Shown piece after piece: positions 1 through 8,991 of a DNA stretch of 64,000 bases. The stretch covers positions 2,465,694 through 2,529,693 of the forward strand of contig NZ_CP009228.1 of the NCBI RefSeq assembly GCF_000755145.1, given 5' to 3'. Positions within the stretch are counted from its first letter, which is position 1; every line of letters begins with the position of its first letter. Made by a program: the position numbers and the translations under genes. The stretch is from Treponema putidum. GTDB lineage: Bacteria; Spirochaetota; Spirochaetia; Treponematales; Treponemataceae. Below the pieces are notes generated by a model. It did not search any database. It had not been told where the DNA came from and was given only the letters and a program-made list of their open reading frames with translations.

Positions 1-1
1 A

Positions 2-208
2 TTGTTTGATATAACCGATATCAATGAGGATTTTCTTTTTGGAGATATGACCTTAGGCGAATATCAAAAAGAGATTGCTTCTCATTTGGATTCTATTATT
101 CATGCAATTGAAGATACCGATACGGTAGAAATTTCTGATATTGCAGAATATGAATTGGCACCGCTTGTAAAAAAGTTGGGAAATGGATTATTATCAATAA
201 AAGCATAA
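2..208 (+). CDS. C-terminal part of an unrecognised protein (cut by window start)
   Basis: The frame is open from the first codon in the window and ends at a TAA at 206-208. The first codon is TTG and has no ribosome-binding site before it, so the true start is almost certainly outside the window. The visible 68 residues are acidic and predicted helical, with many Asp, Glu and Ile and no membrane segment or known motif. A second small gene follows after 14 bases and then tsaE, so it is probably the upstream end of the same operon. I do not recognise a family. Confidence 0.55.
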   Translation: MFDITDINEDFLFGDMTLGEYQKEIASHLDSIIHAIEDTDTVEISDIAEYELAPLVKKLGNGLLSIKA

Positions 209-222
209 CCGGAGAATAAAAA

Positions 223-483
223 ATGATTGTTTCTGAAATAAAAAATATCGAAAAAGAAGATACTCACATATATTACCGCCAAAAATATGTCGGAACGGCA
301 ATATATGCAATATTGGGCAAAGAACAAACAGGTAAAGTTGAATTTTTTGTAGAACATAAACCTACCGGTGAAACGGAAATACAAGTACGAATGATAGATA
401 AGATAGACTATCCTATCTTACAGATAATAATGGAATTAAAAGCTTGTGTACGCCGTTTAATTGAAACAAGGAAATTACCGTAA
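223..483 (+). CDS. small conserved-looking hypothetical protein (86 aa)
   Basis: This 86-residue frame starts with ATG and has a good GGAG about 10 bases upstream. It ends two bases before the tsaE start, which fits translational coupling. The protein is soluble, mixed alpha/beta, with no Cys pair, signal peptide or membrane segment. A basic C-terminal helix (around residues 68-86) is visible. The function is not recognised. Its position in an operon with tsaE and tsaB is the only contextual clue, and that does not establish a role in tRNA modification. Confidence 0.7.
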   Translation: MIVSEIKNIEKEDTHIYYRQKYVGTAIYAILGKEQTGKVEFFVEHKPTGETEIQVRMIDKIDYPILQIIMELKACVRRLIETRKLP

Positions 484-484
484 T

Positions 485-916
485 ATGGAATTTATAGTAA
501 AGACCGAAGAAGATACTATCAGTTTAGGAAAAAAAATAGGAAAAAAATTAAAACAAGGAGATGTAATAACTCTTGACGGTTCTTTAGCGGCCGGCAAAAC
601 TTATTTAACAAAGGGGATAGCACAAGGCTTGGATATTGAAGAAGATATTACAAGCCCTACTTTTACCCTAATATCCGAATACTCAGGCCGTCTGCATCTA
701 TATCATATGGATGTATATAGGCTTGAAGGAGTTGAAGATTTTTTAGACTTAGGTGCCGAAGAAATGTTATATGGTGAAGGAGTTTGTGTTATAGAATGGG
801 GTGAAAAAGTAAAGCAGGCTTTACCTGCAAATACTATTCATATTAAAATAGCAGTAAATGAAGATAATTCCAGAAAAATTATCATCAATAACAAAGAGTT
901 TTGTGAGGCTTTATGA
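485..916 (+). CDS. tsaE: tRNA t6A biosynthesis ATPase TsaE
   Basis: TsaE (YjeE) is the P-loop ATPase that works with TsaB and TsaD to attach threonylcarbamoyl to A37 of ANN-decoding tRNAs. The Walker A loop (SLAAGKT) is near residues 33-39. It is followed by the family motifs SPTFTLISEY, a His-Met-Asp segment (YHMDVYRL) and the C-terminal IEWGEK. Length (143 aa) is normal. I chose the ATG at 485, not the TTG at 461, because it has an AAGGAA upstream and because the TTG extension overlaps the preceding gene. The stop overlaps the tsaB start as ATGA. Confidence 0.95.
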   Translation: MEFIVKTEEDTISLGKKIGKKLKQGDVITLDGSLAAGKTYLTKGIAQGLDIEEDITSPTFTLISEYSGRLHLYHMDVYRLEGVEDFLDLGAEEMLYGEGVCVIEWGEKVKQALPANTIHIKIAVNEDNSRKIIINNKEFCEAL

Positions 917-1578
917 ACATACTTTGCATTGATACAAGTTTTTCCTCTATTGCAATAACGGCGCAAGGAAATGCCGGTACATTTACCTCTGTTTTTACAC
1001 CGGCTAAAGCCAGACATTCTGCTATCCTTATTCCTGCAATAGAAGCTGCCGTAAAACAGGCAGGATTTGACGTAAAAGAAACCGATGTCTTAATATGCCC
1101 TCAAGGACCGGGAGGCTTTACAGGTCTAAGACTCGCCTACTCCACTGCAAAAGCGATTCAGCTAAAAACCAATGCTCAGTTTTTTTGTGTTCCTATTTTG
1201 GAAGCTCTATGCTATAAATACGGCGATACAGCCCAATTTTTATCCATCATTGATGCAAAAAGAGACTGTTTTTATGCTCAAGCATTTGAAAACAAAAAGG
1301 CCATCTCGAAAGCCCTTGATATAAGGGCGGAAGAGGCACTTAAGTTAATTGACAAAAATAAAAAAACTATTATTTGCGGTTTTGGAACCGCAAAATTTAA
1401 AAAAGATATATCTTTATCTATTAACCCTGATAATTTTACATTTATAGAAGCAGCCGTTGAGAACTCTTCTAAACTATTGTTTGATTGTTTTATAGCAGAC
1501 CAAAATTGTTTAAAAGTTGAAGATCACGAAGGCCCTATATACATAAGAAAGAGCGATGCAGAATATTTAAGCTGTTGA
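913..1578 (+). CDS. tsaB: tRNA t6A biosynthesis protein TsaB
   Basis: TsaB (YeaZ) is an ASKHA-fold partner of TsaD in the t6A complex. The N-terminus (NILCIDTSF) and the conserved PQGPGGFTGLRLAYSTAKA segment at about residues 62-80 are diagnostic. The ATG overlaps the tsaE stop by four bases, so the two are translated together. At 221 residues the length is typical. With tsaC at 32.1-32.7 kb, three of the four bacterial t6A genes are in this window; tsaD is not. Confidence 0.95.
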   Translation: MNILCIDTSFSSIAITAQGNAGTFTSVFTPAKARHSAILIPAIEAAVKQAGFDVKETDVLICPQGPGGFTGLRLAYSTAKAIQLKTNAQFFCVPILEALCYKYGDTAQFLSIIDAKRDCFYAQAFENKKAISKALDIRAEEALKLIDKNKKTIICGFGTAKFKKDISLSINPDNFTFIEAAVENSSKLLFDCFIADQNCLKVEDHEGPIYIRKSDAEYLSC

Positions 1579-1597
1579 AATAAAAGGAATTAAACCT

Positions 1598-2782
1598 ATG
1601 AAAAAAAGTAAAAAGAAAAAAAATCGTAATAAGCCTGAAATCGGTCTTAATGAAAAAGACGTGCTTACCCTTGATGATTTGGAAATGCTTGATGAGGTAG
1701 AAGATAATTTAGAGGAGCTATGTGATGATATTTATCAAAAAGACAGCGATCCGGACGGCTTGCTTCATCCTATAGACCTTAACAATAAAGAAATAAAAAC
1801 TGAAACTTTAAAAACAGCAGTTGACTTACTTGCAACGCCGACAGTCTGTTCTATGCTGTTAGATAAAAATTTTTTTATACTATACATAAGTGATGCAGTA
1901 AAACATCTTTTCGACGGTTATCATAATATCGAGCAAAAACCGTTTTTTAATATATTCGGCAGTACTCTTGAAAAATTTACCCTCGATGACCTTTTAGCAA
2001 AATTAAGAAGTCCTAAAAGAGGCTATTCATGGTCAGGAGTTTTAAAACACAAAACACGCTACCGAAAAACAATGTATACAAAAACAAATATATTTCCATT
2101 ATTTGACAACAATGAACTCAACGGTTATTGGGTTATGTTTGAAGACATAAGCAATTCTTATTTAAGTCAGTATAAGGGTATGATGGAAAGTCTATTAAAT
2201 GCCTCAAAGCTAAAGGATAATGATACGGGTTTTCATAATGAAAGACTTAATTATTACTCAAAAGCTCTGGCTGAAGCTCTGTTTAAGGAGAATTTGTTCC
2301 CTCAAATAGACGCAGATTTTATAGATAATATTTCATCTCTTGCCTCTATCCATGACATAGGAAAAATCGGAACGCCCGATTATATTTTGCAAAAAAAAGG
2401 TTCTCTTAACGATGTGGAATGGTCAATTATGCGAGAACATACCATTAACGGGACTCTAATTCTTGCAAACTATCCTATTCCTATGGCAAAGGAAATTACA
2501 TTAAGCCATCATGAACGCTGGGATGGTCAAGGCTATCCTTACAAACTTGCAGGCGAGATGATACCTCTATCAGCACGTATAGTAGCCATAGCTGATGTAT
2601 ATGATGCTCTTCGAATGAAAAGGTCGTATAAAGAAGAAATGCCGCATGACGCTACTGTTGAACATATTATAAATGGAGCCGGTGCCTATTTTGACCCTAC
2701 TATAATTGAAGTATTCAAAACCATAGATAAAGAATTTTGTTATATATGGGATCAAAATAATGACCAAAATCAAGCGAAATAA
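1598..2782 (+). CDS. PAS-like / HD-GYP domain protein, probable c-di-GMP phosphodiesterase
   Basis: A 394-residue cytoplasmic protein. A very basic start (MKKSKKKKNRNK) is followed by an acidic linker, a PAS-like sensory region at about residues 65-190, and an HD-GYP domain. The metal-binding HD is at residue 252 (HDIGKIG), followed by HHERWDGQGYP near 305-313. HD-GYP proteins hydrolyse c-di-GMP to pGpG or GMP. All visible signature residues are intact, so activity is likely. It lies 20 bases after tsaB with an AGGAA ribosome-binding site and probably belongs to the same operon. PilZ and degenerate GGDEF proteins elsewhere in the window give the same signalling context. Confidence 0.88.
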   Translation: MKKSKKKKNRNKPEIGLNEKDVLTLDDLEMLDEVEDNLEELCDDIYQKDSDPDGLLHPIDLNNKEIKTETLKTAVDLLATPTVCSMLLDKNFFILYISDAVKHLFDGYHNIEQKPFFNIFGSTLEKFTLDDLLAKLRSPKRGYSWSGVLKHKTRYRKTMYTKTNIFPLFDNNELNGYWVMFEDISNSYLSQYKGMMESLLNASKLKDNDTGFHNERLNYYSKALAEALFKENLFPQIDADFIDNISSLASIHDIGKIGTPDYILQKKGSLNDVEWSIMREHTINGTLILANYPIPMAKEITLSHHERWDGQGYPYKLAGEMIPLSARIVAIADVYDALRMKRSYKEEMPHDATVEHIINGAGAYFDPTIIEVFKTIDKEFCYIWDQNNDQNQAK

Positions 2783-2785
2783 ATT

Positions 2786-3961
2786 TTAAAATAACGTATC
2801 AATTTCTTGAAATAGTTCCTGCAAAAATAAATTTAGATAAAGAAAGCCTTTTTCAGTTAAAAAAAAACTTTTTTCCGTTAAAACAGCATCGCCCTTATCC
2901 ATCCATTTTTGAATTGTTTTTTTTGCAAATGATGTAATATCTTTTCCGAATCTTGATTTAAAAAAAACTCTATCCATACCCTCAGTCAGCCTTAATCCCA
3001 TCATAAATGATTCTTCAATAAATTCTTTTTCGCTTATAGTTTCATAATCATAAACATCCTCCCTATTTTTTAGGGCCATCCATTTGTTTATGTTTTTAAT
3101 GACGGAAAATCGTAACGCATATGCATGTGCAGGCACTGTATGAAGAGCTTTTTTTTCAAAAAAAAGAGAACCGAATGCTCCTGGACCGACTCCTATATAA
3201 TCTTTAAGCTTCCAATATTTCTCATTATGTATGCTTTTGTATGAATTTTTGTATGAAAAATTAGACACCTCATACTTATTGTAGCTATTTTTCTCCAAGA
3301 TGTCCTTACCATAACTCCATAACTCGGCTATTTCATCATCTTTTTCTGCTGATAATTTTGTGTTTGAACATAGGGCATATAGAGAAAAATGCTCTGGCTT
3401 AAAATTTAATAAAGTTTGAATATCATCCTTTAAAATACCTAAAGTCTGTTTATTTAGGCCCGCGATTAGATCACAGGAAAGGATTAAACCTTTTTGACTG
3501 CGTAAAAGCTCAATGGCCGAAAGACTCATTTTTCTATCTCCCCTCCTCTTACAGGCCATTAAAACCTCATCCGATAAAGATTGAATCCCTACCGAAAATC
3601 TGTTAATTCCGCCTTGAACTGCGGCAGATAAAAATTCTTTAGTTAAGTCTTCCGGATTAATTTCGACAGTAAATTCTTTAGGGGGATTTTTTTGACCATT
3701 AAGTATTTGTGATGAAAGGTAATAAATATCGTCAGGGGATAAAAGCGATGGGGTACCTCCGCCTATGTAAACAGTGTCCCATTCGGCTATGCAGTGTTTA
3801 TCGGCTTGAATTTTTATGTCTTCGGCCAATCTTAAAACAAACGGACTTAAACAGCCTGATAAAATATCTTTAAATTGAGCTGTCCGAACTGAGAAAAAAT
3901 CGCAATAACTGCATTTTTGGAGACAAAAAGGAACATGGATATAAAGACCGGCTTTTCGCAT
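2786..3961 (-). CDS. hemW: radical SAM protein HemW (coproporphyrinogen oxidase-like haem chaperone)
   Basis: The N-terminus reads GLYIHVPFCLQKCSYCDF, with the CX3CX2C cluster-binding motif at residues 13-20. The IGGGTPSLL and VEINPEDLT motifs follow, and GVQS-type and GPGAFG motifs are present. HemW is a haem chaperone rather than a true coproporphyrinogen oxidase. The length is typical. The ATG at 3961 overlaps the stop of the signal-peptidase-like gene as TGATG. The TTG immediately upstream (3964) is an alternative start with no better support. The gene is convergent with the HD-GYP gene, with a three-base gap. Confidence 0.9.
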   Translation of the reverse strand: MRKAGLYIHVPFCLQKCSYCDFFSVRTAQFKDILSGCLSPFVLRLAEDIKIQADKHCIAEWDTVYIGGGTPSLLSPDDIYYLSSQILNGQKNPPKEFTVEINPEDLTKEFLSAAVQGGINRFSVGIQSLSDEVLMACKRRGDRKMSLSAIELLRSQKGLILSCDLIAGLNKQTLGILKDDIQTLLNFKPEHFSLYALCSNTKLSAEKDDEIAELWSYGKDILEKNSYNKYEVSNFSYKNSYKSIHNEKYWKLKDYIGVGPGAFGSLFFEKKALHTVPAHAYALRFSVIKNINKWMALKNREDVYDYETISEKEFIEESFMMGLRLTEGMDRVFFKSRFGKDITSFAKKTIQKWMDKGDAVLTEKSFFLTEKGFLYLNLFLQELFQEIDTLF

Positions 3962-4667
3962 CAATAGGACTTAAATTCTTTTAGCGGCCAATATTTTAAA
4001 ATAATCTTACCGCTTATTTTTTTATCGGCTGATATAGCGCCCCAAAGACGAGAATCATCAGTGAATATTCTATTATCACATAATACAAAATATTCATCTT
4101 CTTTTAAAAGTGTTTTAGGATATGAGCCCGAAAAAGGCAGAGAAGAATCCCAGTGACGAGGAAGGTCCTTAATCTCAATATCATAATTTTTTTGGGCTAA
4201 CTCAAATTCAGTTAAAAAATGCTCGGAATCCTTTGTCTTTATGTGTAAAACAAAATTTTCCATGTATACGGTATCTCCGGGTAAACCTATAATCCTTCTA
4301 ATGGAGTAAAAATCAGAGTTTTGCAGATCAAAAGGTTGAAACAGCTGGAATGTAAAAAATCCCACAACTGCGTTTACCGATCTTTTAAAAAAGGGAGACT
4401 TTTCCGAAGCAGAGTCTTTTATAAGAACCAAATCTCCTCTTTTTGCAGAAAAAGAAGGATTGTAAATAGGCGTTCCTAAAATCATATCACCTGATGAAAT
4501 TGCAGGATACATTGCGTCTGTTTTTAGCCTATAAGTTTTTAACAAATAAGATGTAAAAAGAGTGTATACAAAAAAACAAAAACTACCAAAAAAATAATAA
4601 ACAAAACCTTGTTACGGTATTCCCTCTTTGCCGTATATGAAAAATTCCGATATTTCGCAGTCATCAT
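3961..4667 (-). CDS. signal peptidase I-like protein lacking both catalytic residues; frame broken by one base
   Basis: This is an S26 signal-peptidase homologue. The RRIIGLPGD box, the CDNR segment and the DDSRLWG box are clear. The catalytic Ser of the SxMxP box is Ala here (TDAMYPAI, residue 52), and the catalytic Lys of KRxxGLPGD is Arg (residue 124), so it is probably not a peptidase. As sequenced, the frame upstream of 4545 has only a TTG start and lacks the membrane anchor. One extra base in the A-run at 4555-4559 joins it to an ATG at 4667 with a GAGGA ribosome-binding site. That restores a hydrophobic anchor at about residues 20-43 and gives 235 aa. It is coupled to hemW. Confidence 0.75.
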
Positions 4668-4702
4668 TAATCCTCGCTGAATAATATCATTTTCTGACAT
4701 CG

Positions 4703-4731
4703 TTGACAAGTATTTAATCTATGAATATAAT
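4703..4731 (+). promoter_or_regulatory. sigma-70 promoter of smpB, leaderless
   Basis: TTGACA at 4703-4708 and TATAAT at 4726-4731 are both perfect hexamers, separated by exactly 17 bases. The expected start of transcription (4738-4739) falls one or two bases before the smpB ATG at 4740. No Shine-Dalgarno sequence exists upstream. Confidence 0.85.
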
Positions 4732-4739
4732 GTATATTT

Positions 4740-5205
4740 ATGGAGAAAACACCTATAAAAATTATAGCAAGAAATAAAAAAGCCTTTTTTAATTATACTG
4801 TTGAAGAAAAGATAGAATGCGGTCTTGTTCTTAAAGGGACAGAGGTAAAATCCGTGAGGGAAGGCAAAATATCTTTTCCCGATGCCTTTGCCGAAATTAA
4901 AGATAACGAAGTATGGGTAAAAAATTTTCATATTTCGGAATATGTTTATTCTTCAATTTTTAATCATAATCCTGAGAGGCCTAAAAAAACTTCTTTTAAA
5001 AAAAGAAGAAATAAAACGGTTAAAGCGCAAAGTTGAAGAAAAAGGCTATACCCTAATCCCCTTGGAATTCTATTTTAAAAACGGTATCGTTAAGGTACTC
5101 TTAGGTGTTTGTAAGGGGAAAAAGACCTTTGATAAACGTGCAGACATAAAAGAAAGAGATATTAAAAAGGATATGCAAAGGGAACTAAAAATAAGGAGTA
5201 AATAA
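4740..5205 (+). CDS. smpB: SsrA-binding protein SmpB; frame broken by one base
   Basis: SmpB binds tmRNA and brings it to stalled ribosomes for trans-translation. The N-terminal half (KIIARNKKAFFNYT, then GLVLKGTEVKSVREG) and the C-terminal half (GYTLIPLEFYFKNGIVKV, then GKKTFDKR) are unmistakable. They lie in two frames that meet at a run of seven A (4983-4989). Six A would give a normal 154-residue protein through to 5205. Sequencing error is likely because smpB is conserved. The start codon is two bases from the predicted transcription start, so the mRNA looks leaderless. Confidence 0.92.
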
Positions 5206-6068
5206 TGAAAGTAAAAAAGTTATATATATTTTCAAGATTTTTTCCCCTAATTTTTGTATCTATTATCAGTACAAACTTAGATGCGAGTCCCACCGTTGGT
5301 GTTTTTAAACTTGAATCAAAAAATATAACTGAACAAACAACCGTAACAATAAGCAATGCTATTTTTAACTTTGTAAAAGAATTAAAAAAATATGATATTA
5401 TAGATATGCGCTCTACTCCGGTAAGTGAAACAGATGCACGGCAGCGTTTTGATTATGTTTTTGCAGGGAAGGTGACGGGCTTGGAAAACGGTATACAGCT
5501 TGAACTTATGCTAAAAAATGCTTCAGATGATATAACAAGGCGTATATCGAAAATTTATCAAAGCGTTAATTTAATCTTATTGGACTCGCGAGTCCTCGTA
5601 TCGGATATTTTTGATAAATCCGTAAATTTATCGGAAGCATACAATTCCGAAGACATAACCAGTAATGATAATAATAATGAGGAAGTAGGAGAAGTAAAAA
5701 ATATCGATATCCTTTCGGGCTCATGGCAAGGCGAAGAAGGCATTGAGAGGGTTGAAATTATGAGAGGCGGAAGGGGAATTGCCTTACTTTCAAGCGGAAT
5801 AACCATTTTACTTCAAATAAAGGTAAATGACGGCTATTTGACAATCAATCAATCCGGAAAACCTTCATCAAGACAGTTTATCAATTTACCGGATGAAATA
5901 GCCAAAAAAGCAGCAGAGACAGGGAAAACCCCTTCATGGAAATTTCTTGTTTCCGCCAACAATAAAATTTTAGTTGGAGAAAAAATAGATATTGAAATAG
6001 TTTATCACGGAAGCAACCTTGTTTCGGTAAATGAAGTTATAAAAAAAGTGCGCTGGGTAAAAAATTAA
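5205..6068 (+). CDS. exported protein with TolB/CsgG-like N-terminal domain
   Basis: A 287-residue protein with a basic start and hydrophobic signal peptide (about residues 1-29, likely cleavage after DAS). The next 90 residues (PTVGVFKLESKNIT, DIIDMRS, FDYVFAGKVTGLENG) resemble the TolB-N/CsgG anticodon-binding-like fold seen in several spirochaete periplasmic proteins. A low-complexity Asn/Asp/Glu linker near residues 145-160 separates it from a beta-rich C-terminal domain starting with SGSWQGEEG. The ATG overlaps the smpB stop by one base. The resemblance to TolB/CsgG is by eye only; the function is unknown. Confidence 0.7.
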   Translation: MKVKKLYIFSRFFPLIFVSIISTNLDASPTVGVFKLESKNITEQTTVTISNAIFNFVKELKKYDIIDMRSTPVSETDARQRFDYVFAGKVTGLENGIQLELMLKNASDDITRRISKIYQSVNLILLDSRVLVSDIFDKSVNLSEAYNSEDITSNDNNNEEVGEVKNIDILSGSWQGEEGIERVEIMRGGRGIALLSSGITILLQIKVNDGYLTINQSGKPSSRQFINLPDEIAKKAAETGKTPSWKFLVSANNKILVGEKIDIEIVYHGSNLVSVNEVIKKVRWVKN

Positions 6069-6122
6069 AAACGGCCTTGTAAAAAGATTTGCCTAGAGTC
6101 TTTTATGCACCGTTTTATAAGC

Positions 6123-7477
6123 TCATTTACACGGCTCTACATCCCAGTCCCTATAAAGGAGCTCTAAAAACGGCTTCATAATATATTCTCCGCCGGAAAT
6201 AGTGTAGTGATTTCCGTCATCTTTCATAAGCCTTATTTCTTTGCCGTCAGAGGTTTTAACGGTATCGCTGTAAGGAACTCCGTCTCCCGGAGCTACACTA
6301 CTGAGAGAAAATTTTTTAAGAATGATTTCCGAATATTCCGATGCTATTTTTTTATGTAAGTCTTCAATATAAAGTAATTGAGCATTATATATTTTATTCC
6401 GGACAGTCGGCATACCCAGCCAGTAAACTTTTTTTGTATTCTCAAGTAAAATATTCAAATGAGTTTTTATCTTATCTTTATAAGCCGACTCCCAGTTTTC
6501 CGTTTCCTTTACAAGAACTTTTCCATTATCTGCATAAAAATTCTGATAATCATTCATTCCCAAAAAAATAACGGCAATATCATAGGGTTCATTTTTACTT
6601 TCTTCAAACACTTGCTTAAGTTTTTTAGGCCAGTTATAATAATCGCTTCTTATAAAACCTGAAGAGTGAACGGAAATTTCTTTTACACTTATGGAAGAGT
6701 TTTGACCTGTAAGCCTTAAAAAACCGGAGGCTATGCTCTGCATCTGAGAATCGCCTATCATTAAAATACGCAAGGGTTTTTCTGCATTATAGGTATAAAC
6801 CTTTTTAGGCTCATCAGCTTGCTCTGCATTCGCACCTTCTTCGTCAGCGGCAGTATCAGATACATCTTGTTTTTTTAATTCCAACATTTTTTGCGTGAGT
6901 CTTATTTTTTCAAGTTCTGCAATCCTAGCCTGTTCAATGTCTTTTAACCTATCCAAAACCGTATTTATATTTTCAAGTTTTGCCTCAAGCTCATCTACCA
7001 TTTTTCTGGCGGCGGCAGTGTCTTCCGAGTGTAAATCTGTATGAGGCAAACTCTCTATTGTTCTTTCCAAATCATTTGTAAACTTATCGATCGAAGATTT
7101 TTCATCTATATGACTGTCTATAGACTCGCCCGTATTTTCAAGATAATAAAAAGAATCCCAATCACTCAAACCTTCAAGCCCTGCATAGCGTAAAAAAAGA
7201 ATTCTTGCAGATGGAATCAGATTATCAAGTTTAAGTTTTTGAGACAGCTTTGAAACAGGTTTAACGGCAGCATTGATTACGCCGGCCGCATAAGGATTTT
7301 TTATTTTGGAAGAAACCCCGTCTAAGGATTTTCCTAAAAGCAGCATAAATAAAAAAATAGAAAGTAAAAAAACAAAAGGCTTTTGTTGGCAGAATAAAAA
7401 AGAGTTTTATCTTTAGATTTTATTTTAAAAGAAAAGACATCATTTATTTTCTTTATCATTGTATCTTTTAGTTTCAT
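6123..7477 (-). CDS. membrane-anchored SGNH-hydrolase family protein (DUF459-like); frame broken by one base
   Basis: SGNH/GDSL-type fold. Block I is IGDSQMQSIASGF, block III is LGMNDYQNF, and the catalytic Asp-His block is DGNHYTISGG near the C-terminus. A helical coiled-coil linker (rich in Glu, Lys and Asp) precedes it. The long frame begins at 7346, within a hydrophobic stretch. One extra T in the run at 7381-7384 extends it to ATG 7477, 13 bases after the MBOAT stop. This gives a 451-residue protein with a short cytoplasmic tail, one membrane segment (about residues 32-52) and an extracytoplasmic catalytic domain. Pairing with an MBOAT O-acyltransferase suggests acetylation of an envelope glycan. 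Confidence 0.82.
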
Positions 7478-7490
7478 ATATCAATTTTAC

Positions 7491-8963
7491 CTAAAATGAA
7501 AAATAAATAAACGGGGGTATACCCGAAGTTGAAACCGCATAAAGAGCAGCTAAAAAACTTACGGTGATAACGGCCTTAATAATCATCGGAAGACGGCTAT
7601 ATATTGTAAAAGTTTTTTTTCTTAAACTTTCCGAAGGAAGCTGCAAAAAAAGACCTGCAAAAAATATTATTAGAATAAATGGGCGTATAACTTGGAAAGG
7701 TTTTGAGACGTTGGCAAGAGACCTTAAATATAAACCCAACTCCGACAATGAAGGCGAAAAAAATACAAGCCAGCTGATGTTTACAAATATAAAGACCGGT
7801 ATAATTCTTAAAAAATCAAAAGTTTTTTTTGTGTCTTTTTCTTCATCTAAAATTTCTTTTCCTATAGCATTACGTTCTTTTATTTCTGAAAAAATCTTTT
7901 CGATACAAAGCATCGCTCCCTGCATAGCTCCCCATATTAAAAATGTCCAAGATGCTCCATGCCAGATACCTGCAATGAGCATTGTAAAAAAAAGAGCAAA
8001 AAGCGCACGTCCAAATCCAAATCGGGATCCGCCTAAGCCGAAATAAAGATAGTCTCTAAGCCAAGAAGAAAAACTTATATGCCACCTTCTCCAAAACTCT
8101 GATATTGACTTTGAAAGATAAGGACGGTTAAAATTAACTGGCGTATTAAAACCTAAAAGAAGGCCTATACCTATTGCCATGTCGCTATATCCCGAAAAAT
8201 CTGCGTAGATAATTATCGTATAACACAGTACCCCGAAAATAAGCTCCCATGTATTATAAAATGAAGGATTTGCAAAAATTTTATCGGTAACGAGTATGGT
8301 CAAAAAATTTGAAATTATCATTTTTTTATACAAGCCTGAAATTAAAAACACCATTGCACGATCAAAGGCTATAGGTTTTGCTCCTTTTTCATTATCACAG
8401 TTGAGAGCCCTAGGTAAATCTTTAAAAAAATACTCAGCCTGAACAATCGGGCCTGAAGATAGTTGAGGAAAAAACGAAACATAAAGTAAAATATCCCAAA
8501 AAGATTTTACATGCCTCATCTTACAAAGATAAATATCAAAGATATAACTCATGCACCGGAATGTATAATAAGAAATCCCTACAGGAACCAAAAGAGACCA
8601 AGAGCGCAGAGCTAAAAAAGTAGAATTAACAAACATATCGGGAAAAAATTGGTTTAAATAGGAGAGCAAACTATAAAAGTATTTAAAAAATCCCAGATAT
8701 AAAATATCAATAATACAGATAATAATAAGAATAGCCTTTCTGGGAGCATAATTTTTTTCTTTATCGAGAAGAAAGCCGTAAAAATAATTTATAAGGGTAA
8801 AAACAAAAAGCAGAATACAAAAACGCCAATTCCACATTGCATAGAAAAAATAAGAAGCTACGGTCAAAAGGATCTTCCGTTCTTTTTCTTGCCTAAAAAT
8901 ATACCAATACAAAAAAAAGACTGAGAGAAAAAATAGGGCAAACGAAATCGTCGGAAAAAACAT
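7491..8963 (-). CDS. MBOAT family membrane O-acyltransferase (AlgI/DltB/PatA-like)
   Basis: A 490-residue polytopic membrane protein with roughly ten or more hydrophobic segments. The MBOAT signatures are intact: SPIVQAEYFF, FNRPYLSKSISEFWRRWHISFSSW (cut here to FWRRWHISFSSW), LRDYLYFGLGG, and the invariant His in IAGIWHGASW. Members move acyl groups, usually acetyl, across the membrane to alginate, cellulose, peptidoglycan or teichoic acid. The adjacent SGNH protein would be the partner that transfers the acyl group outside. The acceptor in a treponeme is not known from sequence. The ATG has no strong ribosome-binding site. Confidence 0.88.
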   Translation of the reverse strand: MFFPTISFALFFLSVFFLYWYIFRQEKERKILLTVASYFFYAMWNWRFCILLFVFTLINYFYGFLLDKEKNYAPRKAILIIICIIDILYLGFFKYFYSLLSYLNQFFPDMFVNSTFLALRSWSLLVPVGISYYTFRCMSYIFDIYLCKMRHVKSFWDILLYVSFFPQLSSGPIVQAEYFFKDLPRALNCDNEKGAKPIAFDRAMVFLISGLYKKMIISNFLTILVTDKIFANPSFYNTWELIFGVLCYTIIIYADFSGYSDMAIGIGLLLGFNTPVNFNRPYLSKSISEFWRRWHISFSSWLRDYLYFGLGGSRFGFGRALFALFFTMLIAGIWHGASWTFLIWGAMQGAMLCIEKIFSEIKERNAIGKEILDEEKDTKKTFDFLRIIPVFIFVNISWLVFFSPSLSELGLYLRSLANVSKPFQVIRPFILIIFFAGLFLQLPSESLRKKTFTIYSRLPMIIKAVITVSFLAALYAVSTSGIPPFIYFSF

Positions 8964-8991
8964 TTTTTAACTTTAAAACTTAAATTTCCGA

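Noticed and set aside
4942-5205. Separate 87-residue protein after smpB
   Set aside because: Its C-terminal part is the second half of SmpB in a shifted frame; one fewer A at 4983-4989 joins the halves.
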